Below, piece by piece: positions 34,354 to 43,185 of a stretch of 64,000 nt of DNA. How positions within the stretch are numbered: position 1 is the stretch's first letter; each line of letters opens with the position of its first letter. The notes under the pieces were generated by a model. That model did not search any database and had not been told where the DNA came from. It was given only the letters and a program-made list of their open reading frames with translations. Origin of the DNA: CAVWNR01 sp963756525 (lineage in GTDB: Bacteria > Actinomycetota > Actinomycetes > Mycobacteriales > Jatrophihabitantaceae); contig CAVWNR010000003.1 in assembly GCA_963756525.1 (NCBI GenBank), positions 62,001 through 126,000 of the forward strand, given 5' to 3'. The position numbers and the translations under genes were made by a program.

Positions 34354-34687
34354 GATCCGCCTGACCGACCTCGACCCGGCGCGCGGCAGCGAGGCCGCCA
34401 AGCGTCGCCCCGCAGTGGTGGTCAGCAACGACCGCGCCAACGCCACCGCCGAACGGCTCGGCCGCGGTGTGCTGACCGTGGTACCGGTGACCAGCACCGT
34501 GGCGCGGGTGTACCCGTTCCAGACCCTCATGCCGGCCGCGGCCACCGGATTGCGGATGGACTCCAAGGCCCACGCCGAGCAGGTCCGCTCGGTAGCCGTG
34601 GAACGCATCGGACCCGTGATCGGGCGCGTCCCGGTACAGCTGATGGCCGAACTCGACGACGCCCTGCGGCTCCACCTCCAGCTGTAG
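34340..34687 (+). CDS. mazF: MazF/PemK-family endoribonuclease toxin
   Basis: A 115-residue toxin of the MazF fold, complete: RRGEIRLTDLDPARGSEAAKRRP (start to the beta1-beta2 loop), then VVVSNDRAN and TVVPVTSTV, with the catalytic arginine and threonine in these blocks. The C-terminal helix is MAELDDALRLHLQL. It cleaves single-stranded RNA at short sites. The start lies inside the end of the MazE-like gene (14-bp overlap), so both are translated from one message. Confidence 0.9.
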   Translation: MRRGEIRLTDLDPARGSEAAKRRPAVVVSNDRANATAERLGRGVLTVVPVTSTVARVYPFQTLMPAAATGLRMDSKAHAEQVRSVAVERIGPVIGRVPVQLMAELDDALRLHLQL

Positions 34688-34953
34688 CCATCGACACCAG
34701 CACCGCTCGCCATGCGGCAAATCCGTCCGCGAGTCCATTGCAGATCTTGTGCAAGGCACGCCGCACACGCCGGCACGCTTACACGTGATCGCGCACGTGG
34801 CGGGCAGTGCCGTACGTGCGCCGCCGCGGCACGCAGAGCGGCATGTGCGCGCTGATCGTTGGCTTCCGGTTCTGGCGGTGAGCGGGTGGGCTGCTCGACC
34901 TGACGGAGCCGCCGATCGGGCAGTCTCGGGGCGTGTTGTGCGCCGTTCGTCGG

Positions 34954-35538
34954 TCAGCGTGTCGGAGTGCCCGTGTCGTTGGTCGCGGCCGCCATGGACC
35001 AGACGAACAGCCGCCCCGGGCTGGGGGGCTGGCAATAGGCCGCCCCTTTACCGCCGTAGGCGGTCGGCGGCAGCCCGTCGGCTTGGCGGATAAGGGTGTA
35101 CTGGAAGTTCCCGTAGTCGCCGGCGATCCCGTTGTATTGGAAGGAAGTGAGCCGTAGCCGTTCGTGGTGAGCGTGTCGGGCGAGGAAGTACCCGAGCAGC
35201 GGTGAGCGATTCTGGTAGGTGATCTGGCCGGGCATCGGCGGGCCGACCGTGTACCACATGAAGCCCTGCCCGGGCGGGCCCCACAGGCTGGTCAGCAGTG
35301 GACCGTCGCCAGCATTGAACGCGGCGACAAACCTCGTCACCAATGCCGTCATCGACGGTGCGGTGCAGGGACCCGACGTGGCCGAGCCGCCGGCCGTCGT
35401 TGCCGTGTCGCTCGTGTGGCGTTGCGCGGTCGACGCGGCCGGTGTCGGGGCGGGGCGGCGTTGCGCGCCGGTGCAGCCTGCGAGCGTCGCCGTCGTGGCG
35501 AGCGCCACGACGAACGCCGCCACGCGTCGGACTGCCAC
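34954..35538 (-). CDS. lipoprotein with NTF2-like domain, unknown function
   Basis: A 194-residue lipoprotein: GTG start, hydrophobic core to residue 20, lipobox TLAGC with Cys22. Residues 25-58 are a Thr/Ser/Ala linker. The rest begins with MTALVTRFVAAFNAGD, typical of NTF2-like ligand-binding folds, and ends before a short Gly/Pro-rich tail. It sits between the MazF gene and the Phd-ParE pair, so it interrupts the toxin-antitoxin island. No function can be assigned. Confidence 0.7.
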   Translation of the reverse strand: MAVRRVAAFVVALATTATLAGCTGAQRRPAPTPAASTAQRHTSDTATTAGGSATSGPCTAPSMTALVTRFVAAFNAGDGPLLTSLWGPPGQGFMWYTVGPPMPGQITYQNRSPLLGYFLARHAHHERLRLTSFQYNGIAGDYGNFQYTLIRQADGLPPTAYGGKGAAYCQPPSPGRLFVWSMAAATNDTGTPTR

Positions 35539-35636
35539 GGCCCTAGTGTCCGCTCACCGTTCGGCCGCTGCTGGGACGTGCCGGCAGGCCGGGTCTACAT
35601 CGGCTGGTCGTAGGCGCGTTCGTCCACTCCGTCCTC

Positions 35637-35834
35637 GTGATCAGCTACCACCTGCTCGACCGACTCCTGCACCGACTGCCGGTCGGCGACTGGCCCATCC
35701 CGGTGACCGCGACCATCGACGGCCAGCCGACAGACACCTACTTCATCACGCCGCTAACCAGCTCGCCCGGTCGACACTGGATCGATGACCTCGTCGGCCC
35801 GATATGTCCCCGACATGTCGCCACAGCCGGCTGA
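35637..35834 (+). CDS. possible small protein or gene fragment, 65 aa
   Basis: The frame starts at GTG and has a strong G/C bias in third codon positions for its first 50 codons, which suggests it is or was coding. The sequence (HLLDRLLHRLPVGDWPIPV and later DTYFITPL) resembles no family I know. There is no ribosome-binding site. It could be the end of a lost gene, in keeping with the damaged neighbours. Confidence 0.35.
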   Translation: MISYHLLDRLLHRLPVGDWPIPVTATIDGQPTDTYFITPLTSSPGRHWIDDLVGPICPRHVATAG

Positions 35835-35938
35835 ACGCCCGCCGAACGGCTACTCATCCGAGCCGCTAGCCCCAACCTCGCGGGGCGCCCACCCGAATCG
35901 GTCGCCGGCGACACGCCGGCCGCGACGCGCCGCTCCGC

Positions 35939-36292
35939 TCACCGCGGGTCCGACAAACGCCGCACTGCCGCGCGATAGATAGCATGCTCGTCGCGCGGTC
36001 CGATCGCCACGACCTCGCGAATATCGACGTCGACCTGCCGGTAGATCAGCCGGAACCGCTGGGGCCGCTGCCCCGGTGCGTCGAACTTCACCCGGGCCAG
36101 TCCGGTGAGATCCCCGCTGACATGCCTGTCACCCAGTTCCTTACCGGTCACGCTCCCACGAGCCAGGTCCTCGACGATCGCCTCGGCGGCCTCGACCACC
36201 TCCGCACCGAACTCGGCCAGCGCCGCCACGTCAGCGAGCACCGCCGCCCGGATGGTGATCTCGAATCGCGGAACCTTCCCGGTCCGGCTCAC
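35939..36292 (-). CDS. ParE/RelE-family toxin
   Basis: A 117-residue toxin of the ParE/RelE fold: helix pair in VAALAEFGAEVVEAAEAIVEDLARG, then the sheet with GLARVKFDAPGQRPQRFRLIYR and the closing VVAIGPRDEHAIYRAAVRRL. This last block is the usual RelE/ParE end. There is no clear set of RelE catalytic residues, so ParE-type action on gyrase or a divergent RNase are both possible. Its ATG overlaps the antitoxin stop (ATGA). Confidence 0.82.
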   Translation of the reverse strand: MSRTGKVPRFEITIRAAVLADVAALAEFGAEVVEAAEAIVEDLARGSVTGKELGDRHVSGDLTGLARVKFDAPGQRPQRFRLIYRQVDVDIREVVAIGPRDEHAIYRAAVRRLSDPR

Positions 36293-36576
36293 GCCGGCTT
36301 GCGCGCCACCTCGGCGGCCCGACGCAAGGCCGCGTCCAGATCGCGCCGTGACGACGTCATGCCGCCCTCAGCAAGCCGACGCTGCGCCAGCTCGATATCC
36401 AGCTCATCCTCGGCCGCCTCGAGCAACTTCTCCCACACGTCGACCGGAACGATCACCGCCTGGGCACGCCGGTGCGAGCCGAAATACACCGGCTCGCCGT
36501 CCCCCTGGGAGAACCGCTTCGCGATCCGATGCAGCGCCTCACGCGCCTCACCCGTCGTCACCACATCCGTCGCCAT
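36289..36576 (-). CDS. Phd/YefM-family antitoxin
   Basis: A 95-residue antitoxin: Phd/YefM N-terminal domain (VTTGEAREALHRIAKRF, then PVYFGSHRRAQAVIVPVDVWEKL) with a C-terminal toxin-binding helix rich in Arg and Glu. The start is placed at 36576 because a -10-like TACGAT ends seven bases upstream; the three-codon-longer ATG at 36585 would fall inside the promoter. It should bind the palindrome just upstream and repress its own operon. Confidence 0.85.
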   Translation of the reverse strand: MATDVVTTGEAREALHRIAKRFSQGDGEPVYFGSHRRAQAVIVPVDVWEKLLEAAEDELDIELAQRRLAEGGMTSSRRDLDAALRRAAEVARKPA

Positions 36577-36583
36577 GCAAAGC

Positions 36584-36604
36584 ATCGTACGGAAATCCGT
36601 ACGA
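36584..36604 (-). promoter_or_regulatory. phd-parE promoter with perfect 20-bp palindrome
   Basis: 36585-36604 is a perfect palindrome, arms tcgtacgga and tccgtacga. Its edge contains the -10-like TACGAT (36589-36584). The start point predicted from that box is next to the ATG, so the transcript is probably leaderless. This is an obvious binding site for the antitoxin. Confidence 0.7.
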
Positions 36605-37009
36605 GTCAGCCACCGCCTCGGCTGTGCCAGTCGCGCGTCGCGCCCCTCAAATTAGGGCAATCGAGTCCAGCATGGCGACGATGAACAAGCCGCGCTTTCG
36701 AACATCAACTACTGGCCCACGCGCATGACCCCGATTTTGCCGTGATCGGAAGCCTCGAATGCATGGATCTCGGCGAATCTGGACCGGCGGCGCCGAGATG
36801 AGCGGAAAGATCCGCGGCCGTTGCGCAGTGGGACCGCCCATTATCGGCGGCGAGCGTTCCGAGCGATCGTCGCGTAACCAGGCCGCCGTATGTGCAGTTT
36901 GTCAAGCCGCTAACACCCCGCAGTTCCCCCGACACCTCTGGCGGCGGCCCCAGCGCAGCCCGGCAACGTCATCGACGTCCTTAGCCCGAAAGACGAAAGG
37001 GAATCGATC
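36605..37009. other. intergenic region without recognisable genes
   Basis: About 405 bp at the right edge of the toxin-antitoxin island, with lower GC than its surroundings between roughly 36640 and 36780. Frames through it are short and show no family match. An AAAGGGA ribosome-binding site for the next gene lies at its end. Nothing else can be supported. Confidence 0.5.
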
Positions 37010-37543
37010 GTGAGCGCTGCACCACACCTACCCGCCGAGCCGTCCGCCGATCAGCGGACGACCCGCGCGGACGGCAGCACTCGCCGGCAGACCGGCCACG
37101 ACGTGCGTCCCGTGTACCGCAACTACAAGGTGCACGTCAGCGGCGCGTTCACCTTCCTGGGCGTGCTGGCCATCGGCGGGTACGCCGGCGACTGGTCGTG
37201 GACCGGGTTCCGCGGCAACACCGTGTGGGACTGGTTGCACCTGCTGATCCTGCCGGTCGTGCTGTCGGTTCTGCCCTTGTGGCTGCGCACCCGCAGCCGG
37301 CTGGAGCTGCGCTGGCGCGCCGGGTGGGCCCTCGCCGCCGGGACGCTCAGCGTGCTCGCCATCGGTGGATACGCCCTGGACTGGTCGTGGACCGGGTTCC
37401 GCGGCAACACCGCCTGGGACTGGATGCAGCTGCTGCTTGTCCCGTTCGTCCTGCCGGCCGTGCTCACCCACCTCACGAACCAGCCGCAGGCCGAGACCGC
37501 GGCAAGCCAACCCGCCGACCGCGACCCGTCACTCGTCGGCTGA
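37010..37543 (+). CDS. four-segment membrane protein with internal duplication
   Basis: A 177-residue membrane protein made of two copies of one module. Each has a first segment ending in VLAIGGYA, then DWSWTGFRGNT and WDW, then a second segment (LLILPVVLSVLPLWL and LLLVPFVLPAVL). Modules start 63 residues apart and the N-terminal 35 residues are polar. The linker motif is nearly identical in both copies, so the duplication is recent or under selection. GTG is the start, with AAAGGGA upstream. It is followed 22 bp later by a binding lipoprotein, so they may be an operon. No family known to me. Confidence 0.75.
   Translation: MSAAPHLPAEPSADQRTTRADGSTRRQTGHDVRPVYRNYKVHVSGAFTFLGVLAIGGYAGDWSWTGFRGNTVWDWLHLLILPVVLSVLPLWLRTRSRLELRWRAGWALAAGTLSVLAIGGYALDWSWTGFRGNTAWDWMQLLLVPFVLPAVLTHLTNQPQAETAASQPADRDPSLVG
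37190..37412 (+). repeat. 34-bp direct repeat inside the membrane-protein gene
   Basis: Positions 37190-37223 and 37379-37412 are identical over 34 bp, at a distance of 189 bp (63 codons). They encode the same DWSWTGFRGNT segment. The identity reaches into silent positions, so the duplication is young or gene-converted. Confidence 0.85.
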
Positions 37544-37565
37544 TCCCGAAGGAACCCGAACCATC

Positions 37566-38702
37566 ATGCGCATCCGCCCGAACCGGCACGTCGCCGGCCT
37601 GCTCACCGCGCTGCTCGCCGCCGGGGGTCTGGCCGCATGCGGCACCGCACACGCCACCACGCACCAGCCGCAGGTGATCCGCATCGCCACCGATCTGCCC
37701 GCGACCAGCGCATTCGGGCCATCCGAAGCGGACGGCGTCCAGCTGGCGATCGACGACGCGGGGCGGCAGAACCTGCTGCCCGGCGACCAGCTCCAACTGC
37801 TGCCCGAGACCGGTTCGGCCGGCGTCCGCGCGGCCATCGCCGACCCGACGGTGCTCGGCCTGGTCGGCCCCACCACCAGCGCCGAGGCGGGCAGCGACCT
37901 GCCGGCCGGCGCCACCGCCCCGCTCGCCGTCGTCAGCCCATCGGCTGGTGACCGGCCAGCCGGCACCATGCCGTTCTTCCGGCTCGCCGCCCCGGCGAGC
38001 ACCCAGGGCACCGTGCTTGCCGACTTCGCCTACCAGCAAAAGCACTTCCGCACCGCCTACCTGATCGACGACACGCAGCCCGGCGGCGTAGAGCTGGCCA
38101 ACGGGTTCGCCGCGGAATGGACGAAGCTCGGCGGCAAGATCAACGGACATGTCAGCGTGCCGGCCGGCACCGCCTCCTACGTCAACGCGCTCACCCAAGC
38201 CGCCGTCACCCGTCCGGACCTGGTCTTCTACGGCGGTGACGCCGCGACCGGCGGAATCGACCTCCGGCAGCAGATGGCGCAGGTACCCGCGCTGAAGAAC
38301 ACCCCGCTGGTGGGGGGCGACGGCGTGCACACCGCGACGTTCGCCCGCACGCTCGGGCCGGCGGCCGCCACGTACTCCGCCACCGCCGGCCCGGACGGCA
38401 GTGACAACGCCGCATTCCGCGCCGCGTTCACGGCACGGTTCGGGGCGAACGCGATCAGCACATACAGTGCCGCCGCGTATGACGCCACGATGGTCCTCAT
38501 CCAGGCGGTCAAAGCCGCGCAGGGCCACGGCACGCCGACCCGGGCCGCGGTCCAGGCCGCGGTCGCCGCCATCAGCTACCACGGCATCGGCACCACCTGG
38601 GCGTTCGACGGCAGCGGCGCTGCCACGCCGCCGATCGTCACCATCTACACCCTGGCCACGGACCCGGCCCATGGCGACGGCTGGCAGCTCGTGGGCAGCT
38701 GA
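37566..38702 (+). CDS. branched-chain-amino-acid-type substrate-binding lipoprotein
   Basis: A 378-residue periplasmic-binding-protein-type lipoprotein of the LivJ/Leu-Ile-Val family. The lipobox is GLAAC with Cys25. Two Rossmann-like lobes follow: GPSEADGVQLAIDDA near 55, LGLVGPTTSAEAG near 100, and SAAAYDATMVLIQAV near 305, which is a family signature. The ATG has GAAGGAA upstream. No permease or ATPase genes follow, so it works with a distant ABC system or as a sensor. It follows the duplicated membrane protein on the same strand. Confidence 0.85.
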   Translation: MRIRPNRHVAGLLTALLAAGGLAACGTAHATTHQPQVIRIATDLPATSAFGPSEADGVQLAIDDAGRQNLLPGDQLQLLPETGSAGVRAAIADPTVLGLVGPTTSAEAGSDLPAGATAPLAVVSPSAGDRPAGTMPFFRLAAPASTQGTVLADFAYQQKHFRTAYLIDDTQPGGVELANGFAAEWTKLGGKINGHVSVPAGTASYVNALTQAAVTRPDLVFYGGDAATGGIDLRQQMAQVPALKNTPLVGGDGVHTATFARTLGPAAATYSATAGPDGSDNAAFRAAFTARFGANAISTYSAAAYDATMVLIQAVKAAQGHGTPTRAAVQAAVAAISYHGIGTTWAFDGSGAATPPIVTIYTLATDPAHGDGWQLVGS

Positions 38703-38726
38703 TCAGCGCCCACCATCACGTCGATC

Positions 38727-39218
38727 TCAGGTGACCGGAAAGACCCGTGCGTCGATCAGCGACCCGTCTTCGATCAGCAGCTCGGCCATGGTGCCGTGGG
38801 CCTGGCGCCGCCGGTCGGTTGGGGAGCCGGGGTTGAGGATGCGCTGCCCGGCCACCGTCTCGTCCCACGGGATATGCGAGTGCCCGAAGACGACAAGCGC
38901 GGCTGTTGGGAAGCGGCGCCGGAGCCGGGCACCGCGACCGGCCGCCGGCCCGCTGTCGTGCACCATCGCGACCGGGAGCCCGGCGAGATTGGTCTCCAGT
39001 ACCTCGGGGATCCCGCGCTCGGCCACCTCCGGGCCGTCGTTGTTGCCGAGTACCGCGTACACCGGCGCGAACTGGGCCAGTTCGTCGAGGGTCTCGGCCA
39101 GGCAAATGTCTCCGGCATGCAGGATGACGTCGACGCCGTGCAAGGCCGCGGCAACCGTCGGCGGGCAGCGTTTCCACCGGCGCGGTGAGTGAGTGTCGGA
39201 CAGGACGGCGACACGCAT
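38727..39218 (-). CDS. YfcE-like metallophosphoesterase
   Basis: A 163-residue calcineurin-like phosphodiesterase with all metal motifs: DTH near residue 9, GDIC near 38, GNND near 60 and GHSHIPWDE near 114. It is of the YfcE/MJ0936 type, with activity on small phosphodiesters. The ATG is at 39218 (MRVAVLSDTHS); ten codons more are possible upstream but not family-like. It converges on the binding-lipoprotein gene with 24 bp between them, where the sequence gatctcagg resembles part of the dispersed palindrome. Confidence 0.88.
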   Translation of the reverse strand: MRVAVLSDTHSPRRWKRCPPTVAAALHGVDVILHAGDICLAETLDELAQFAPVYAVLGNNDGPEVAERGIPEVLETNLAGLPVAMVHDSGPAAGRGARLRRRFPTAALVVFGHSHIPWDETVAGQRILNPGSPTDRRRQAHGTMAELLIEDGSLIDARVFPVT

Positions 39219-39288
39219 CGGCCCAGAGTGCCGGATCGGCCCGGTCATCGACCACCTCGGCCGGCCGGCTACTGACGCCGGCGACGCG

Positions 39289-40347
39289 CTACTCGTAGGT
39301 GATGACGTTCGGTTGCGGGCGCAGTGCCATGACCTGGGCGGGGCTCATCATCGGCTGGTCCTGCCGGTAGAACAGCTTGAACCCGGCGTAGTACGGCGGG
39401 GCAGGTATCGCCAACCGGTGGTAGACGTCGATCTTTGCGCCGGGATCGGCGTGCCCGTCCGCATGCAGGACGACCTCGAGACCGGGCGGTCGAGCGATCG
39501 CGGAACGGTCGGGCAGCATGCTGGCGGTGAACTCGTGCACCACCAGCAGCTTGTCCGGCAGCCGGCGCGCGGTGACCAGGTTGGACAGGTAGTCGGCGAC
39601 GGCATTGATGCTGGCCGCGGAGGCGGAGCCGATGACGGTGCCGGGCACCTCCCCGGCGCTGACCTTCCACTCCGGGTCGAGCGCGATGCTCACCGACGGG
39701 TCGCCGAGGAACGGCGCGAGCTGGCGCACCTGCGGCAGGAACTCGCCGCGGCCGGGCTGGATGTCGAGAATGAGCAGCATCCGGTGCCGATGTGCGGCGG
39801 CCAGGTAGGCGGCGATGTCGGCGTCGGGGACCGCCGCGGAGTACAACCCGTCCGGGCCGGGTGAACGCTGCGCGACGGTGGCCAGTAGCTCCATCGCCGG
39901 CTGCACCGGCCGACCGAATCGGGCGTAGGCGGCGGCCTGTGCGTCGATCGCGGCCGCGGCCTGATCCGGCGTGCCTTCTCCGAGCACGCCGAGCGCCGGG
40001 GTGTCGGCGGCGCCGTAGTAGGCGACCACCCGATACCGGGGCAGGATCTGCCACCCACCGCCGGGCAGCTGCGCGTCCGGCGAGCGGCCGGGCCGACCGC
40101 TTGCCGGCCGGGTCGCCGACCGCGACGGGGCAACGGACCGCCGGGCCGTGCTGGTGGCCGTCGGCCGAGGCGCCGGACGGGTGGTGGCCCGGGTTGCCGT
40201 GGCGCCCGTCGACGCGGAAGCCGTCGGGTCCGAAGACCGGGCCGAGCTCGGCGCGGACCCAGCCGGAACCGCGGCCGGCCCCGAACACGCGAGCACGCCG
40301 CCCGCCGCAGCCAGCACGACACCGACGGCAACCAGCCGAAGACCCAT
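39289..40347 (-). CDS. lipoprotein with a barrel-like C-terminal domain
   Basis: A 352-residue lipoprotein: lipobox GVLAC with Cys21, then a 75-residue Ser/Thr/Ala/Arg linker. The folded part (about 100-352) has repeated hydrophobic strand-helix units (VVAYYGA, MLLILDIQPG, SIALDPEW, LLVVHEFT, VVLHADGH), a pattern like a TIM barrel. The conserved acidic residues at strand ends (D in LDIQPG, D and E in LDPEW) would suit a glycoside-hydrolase-like enzyme, but I cannot name the family. ATG 40347 is preceded by GGGAGAG. It is the upstream neighbour of the phosphoesterase gene, 70 bp away. Confidence 0.72.
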   Translation of the reverse strand: MGLRLVAVGVVLAAAGGVLACSGPAAVPAGSAPSSARSSDPTASASTGATATRATTRPAPRPTATSTARRSVAPSRSATRPASGRPGRSPDAQLPGGGWQILPRYRVVAYYGAADTPALGVLGEGTPDQAAAAIDAQAAAYARFGRPVQPAMELLATVAQRSPGPDGLYSAAVPDADIAAYLAAAHRHRMLLILDIQPGRGEFLPQVRQLAPFLGDPSVSIALDPEWKVSAGEVPGTVIGSASAASINAVADYLSNLVTARRLPDKLLVVHEFTASMLPDRSAIARPPGLEVVLHADGHADPGAKIDVYHRLAIPAPPYYAGFKLFYRQDQPMMSPAQVMALRPQPNVITYE

Positions 40348-40511
40348 AACTCTCCCTCTACAGAACGCGCTCCAGCCAGTCTGCCTGGGCCGCACTTAGC
40401 ACCTGCTCGACACGCCGGACGACCCCGGCCGGGCAGCCACCTGCCTATCACGAGCAGTCGTCCGGCGGCGCAGCGCGGTTCGCAGCGTCGACGCTCGGGT
40501 ATGGCAGCTGT

Positions 40512-40986
40512 GTGATTACCGGCATTGTTCGCGGCGCGCTTGCCGGCGCGGCCGGCACGACCGCGTTGAACGCGGCCACATACCTGGACATGGCGATCCG
40601 GGGGCGTCCGGCCAGCGACACCGCCGAGCGACTCGTCGACAAGCTCGCCGACCTGACCGGAGTGCGCATTCCCGGTGACGCTACCCAGCGGGAGAACCCG
40701 GCGGCAGGGGCTGGGCCCGCTCGCCGGCACCGCGGTCGGCGTCGCGGTCGGCGCGGCGGCGGGGGCGCTGCACCAGGCACTCGCCAGGCGAGCCCGCTCG
40801 CTGCCCGCGCCCCTCGGGATCACCCTCATCGGCGCGGCCGCGATGGCCCTCTCCGACATCCCGCTCAAACTGCTGGGCATCAGCGACCCGGCGTCATGGA
40901 GTGCCCAGGATTGGGCCAGCGACGCGGTCCCGCACCTGGTCTACGGCGCGATCACCTATTCGGCGCTCGGCCCGCCCACAGCCTGA
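40512..40986 (+). pseudogene. small integral membrane protein gene, broken by a 1-bp insertion
   Basis: The first frame reads GALAGAAGTTALNAATYLDMA and GRPASDTAERLVDKLADLTG, a well-known actinobacterial membrane-protein type. After DATQREN it runs into arginine-rich nonsense. The other frame continues the family with GLGPLAGTAVGVAVGA and ends AVPHLVYGAITYSALG. Removing one C from the run at 40697-40699 restores a single 157-residue protein, with ENRRQGLGPL across the joint. So this gene has a one-base insertion, real or from sequencing. Confidence 0.8.
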
Positions 40987-41040
40987 CACGTCGTGCTCTT
41001 CCACGCAGTGCCGTGCGCTTCTGCCTGCCAGGATGATGCC

Positions 41041-43185
41041 GTGAACTCGGACTCGTTCCCGCGGCTCGCCGCGCGCACGATGAACTTCCGGCTCGGGCTG
41101 CCGCGCGACTTCGTCGTCAGCCCGGACGGCTCGCGGGTCGCTTTCCTGCGCTCGCCGAACGGCACGTCGCGGGCGCAGGCGCTCTGGGTCTACGACGTGC
41201 CGACCGGCACCGAGCGGTTGGTGGCCGACCCGGCTGCGCTGCTCGACGACCTGCGCACCGAGACGCTCAGTGCCGAGGAGCGGGCGCGGCGGGAGCGGAT
41301 GCGGGTCGCAGCGTCGGGCGTCGTGGCGTTCAGCACCGACAAGGCGGTGACGACGGCGGCGTTCGCCCTGTCGTCGCGGCTGTTCCTGGCCGACCTCACC
41401 GGCACTGCGCCGGCCCGTGAGTACCACGTCGCGACGGCCGTGATCGATCCGCAGCTGGATCCGACCGGCCGGCAGGTGGCCTACGCCGGCGACCGCTCGG
41501 TTCGCGTGGTCGACTTGGCCTCCGGTGCCGACCGGCTGCTGGTCGGTCCGGAGGCCGCCGATCCGGCAGAGGTGGCCTGGGGGCTGGCGGAGTTCATCGC
41601 CGCCGAGGAGCTGGACCGCTCGCGCGGGTTCTGGTGGGCGCCGGACGGCCAGTCACTGCTGGTCGAGCGCTACGACGAGTCGCCGGTGCAGGTGTGGCAC
41701 ATCGCCGATCCGTCCCAGCCGGAGCGGGAGCCGGTACGGGTGCGCTATCCGCGCGCCGGGACGCGCAACGCCACCGTCTCGTTGTGGCTGATCCAGCTCG
41801 ACGGCGAACGGGTCGAGGTGGCCTGGCGGTCGGACCGCGACCTGGACGGCGGGGTGCTGGAGTACCTGGCCGGCGTGGAGTGGAGCACCGGCGATCCGCT
41901 CCTGGCGCTGCTGACCCGCGACCAGCGCCGCCTGGAGTTCCGCGCGGTGGATTCCGCGAGTGGCAGCACGCGGCTGATCGACGCGTTCACCGACGAGGCT
42001 TGGATGGAGCTGCTGCCCGGCACCGCGCAGCGATTCGACGACGGCCGACTGCTGTACAGCGTCGACGACGGCGAGACCCGCCGGCTCTGGCTCGACGGGG
42101 CGCCGTTCACTCCACCGGACGTCCTGGTGCGCTCGGTGGAGGCGCTCGAGCGCGACGCCGTCGTGGCGACGGTCGTCCCGAAGATCGGCTCGGTGGCGCT
42201 CGCCCGGCTCGGCCTGGACGGCAGCGTCGAGCTGCTCAGCGACCCCGAGGGTTTCGCCTCCGGCGCGGCAGGCGGCGGCACGGTGGTCGTCGTCCAGCAA
42301 CGCCTCACCGATCCGACCGTCACGACCACCGTCCATGCGGCCGACGGAAAGGTCGGCGAGCTGACCTCGCCTGCCGAGCGGCCGCCGCTGGACGTCATCG
42401 CGCACACGCTGCAGGCCGGGTCGGGCGGCCACCCGACGACCGTGCTGTTCCCCAGCTGGCACCGGCCCGGCGACGGCCGGCTGCCGGTGCTGATGGATCC
42501 CTACGGCGGCCCGCACGGGCAGCGCGTCGTCAACGCCGCGCGCGCCTACCTGACCCCGCAGTGGTTCGCCGAGCAGGGCTTCGTCGTCATCGTCGCCGAC
42601 GGGCGCGGCACACCTGGACGCGGCCCGGCGTGCGAGCGGCTCGCCAAGAACGACCGGCGCGGGACGATCGACGACCAGGCCGAGGTGCTCGCCGCGGTCG
42701 TTGAGCGTTATCCGGACGACGTCGACCCGTCCCGGGTCGCGATCCGCGGCTGGTCGTTCGGCGGCTACCTCGCCGCGCTCGGCGTGCTCGCCCGCCCGGA
42801 CGTGTTCGCCGCCGCGATCGCCGGCGCACCCACCACCGACGAACGCCTCTACGACACCTGCTACAGCGAGCGCTACCTCGGCCACCCCGACGAGAACCCC
42901 GCGGTCTACGACGCGAACAGTCTCCTGGAGCTCGCGCCCCGGCTGAGCAGACCGCTGATGATCATCCATGGGGTGGCCGACGACAACGTGCACATCGCGC
43001 ACTCGCTGCGGCTCTCCGCCGCCCTGCTCGCCGCCGGCCGGCCGCACGAGTACCTGCCGCTCACCGGCACGACGCACCTCGCCAACGACGAGACCGTCGC
43101 CGAGAACCTGCTCCTGCTGCAGCTCGACTTTCTCCGCCGAGCCCTAGACGTCGACCGCATGCCGAGCCACCGAGACCGTGCGTGA
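41041..43185 (+). CDS. S9-family (prolyl oligopeptidase/DPP4-like) serine peptidase
   Basis: A 714-residue cytoplasmic peptidase. The first 430 residues are a beta-propeller (DPP4-type, e.g. FWWAPDGQSLLVERYDESPV) and the last 270 an alpha/beta hydrolase. The nucleophile is Ser572 in GWSFGGY, the acid is in HGVADDNVH near 645, and the histidine in GTTHLAND near 680. GTG 41041 is used, with AGGA upstream; a longer frame begins in non-family sequence. Its stop overlaps the start of malQ, an odd partner for a peptidase. Confidence 0.88.
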   Translation: MNSDSFPRLAARTMNFRLGLPRDFVVSPDGSRVAFLRSPNGTSRAQALWVYDVPTGTERLVADPAALLDDLRTETLSAEERARRERMRVAASGVVAFSTDKAVTTAAFALSSRLFLADLTGTAPAREYHVATAVIDPQLDPTGRQVAYAGDRSVRVVDLASGADRLLVGPEAADPAEVAWGLAEFIAAEELDRSRGFWWAPDGQSLLVERYDESPVQVWHIADPSQPEREPVRVRYPRAGTRNATVSLWLIQLDGERVEVAWRSDRDLDGGVLEYLAGVEWSTGDPLLALLTRDQRRLEFRAVDSASGSTRLIDAFTDEAWMELLPGTAQRFDDGRLLYSVDDGETRRLWLDGAPFTPPDVLVRSVEALERDAVVATVVPKIGSVALARLGLDGSVELLSDPEGFASGAAGGGTVVVVQQRLTDPTVTTTVHAADGKVGELTSPAERPPLDVIAHTLQAGSGGHPTTVLFPSWHRPGDGRLPVLMDPYGGPHGQRVVNAARAYLTPQWFAEQGFVVIVADGRGTPGRGPACERLAKNDRRGTIDDQAEVLAAVVERYPDDVDPSRVAIRGWSFGGYLAALGVLARPDVFAAAIAGAPTTDERLYDTCYSERYLGHPDENPAVYDANSLLELAPRLSRPLMIIHGVADDNVHIAHSLRLSAALLAAGRPHEYLPLTGTTHLANDETVAENLLLLQLDFLRRALDVDRMPSHRDRA

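Noticed and set aside
34749..35093. Plus-strand frame between mazF and the lipoprotein
   Set aside because: Runs antisense into the lipoprotein gene and has no family similarity.
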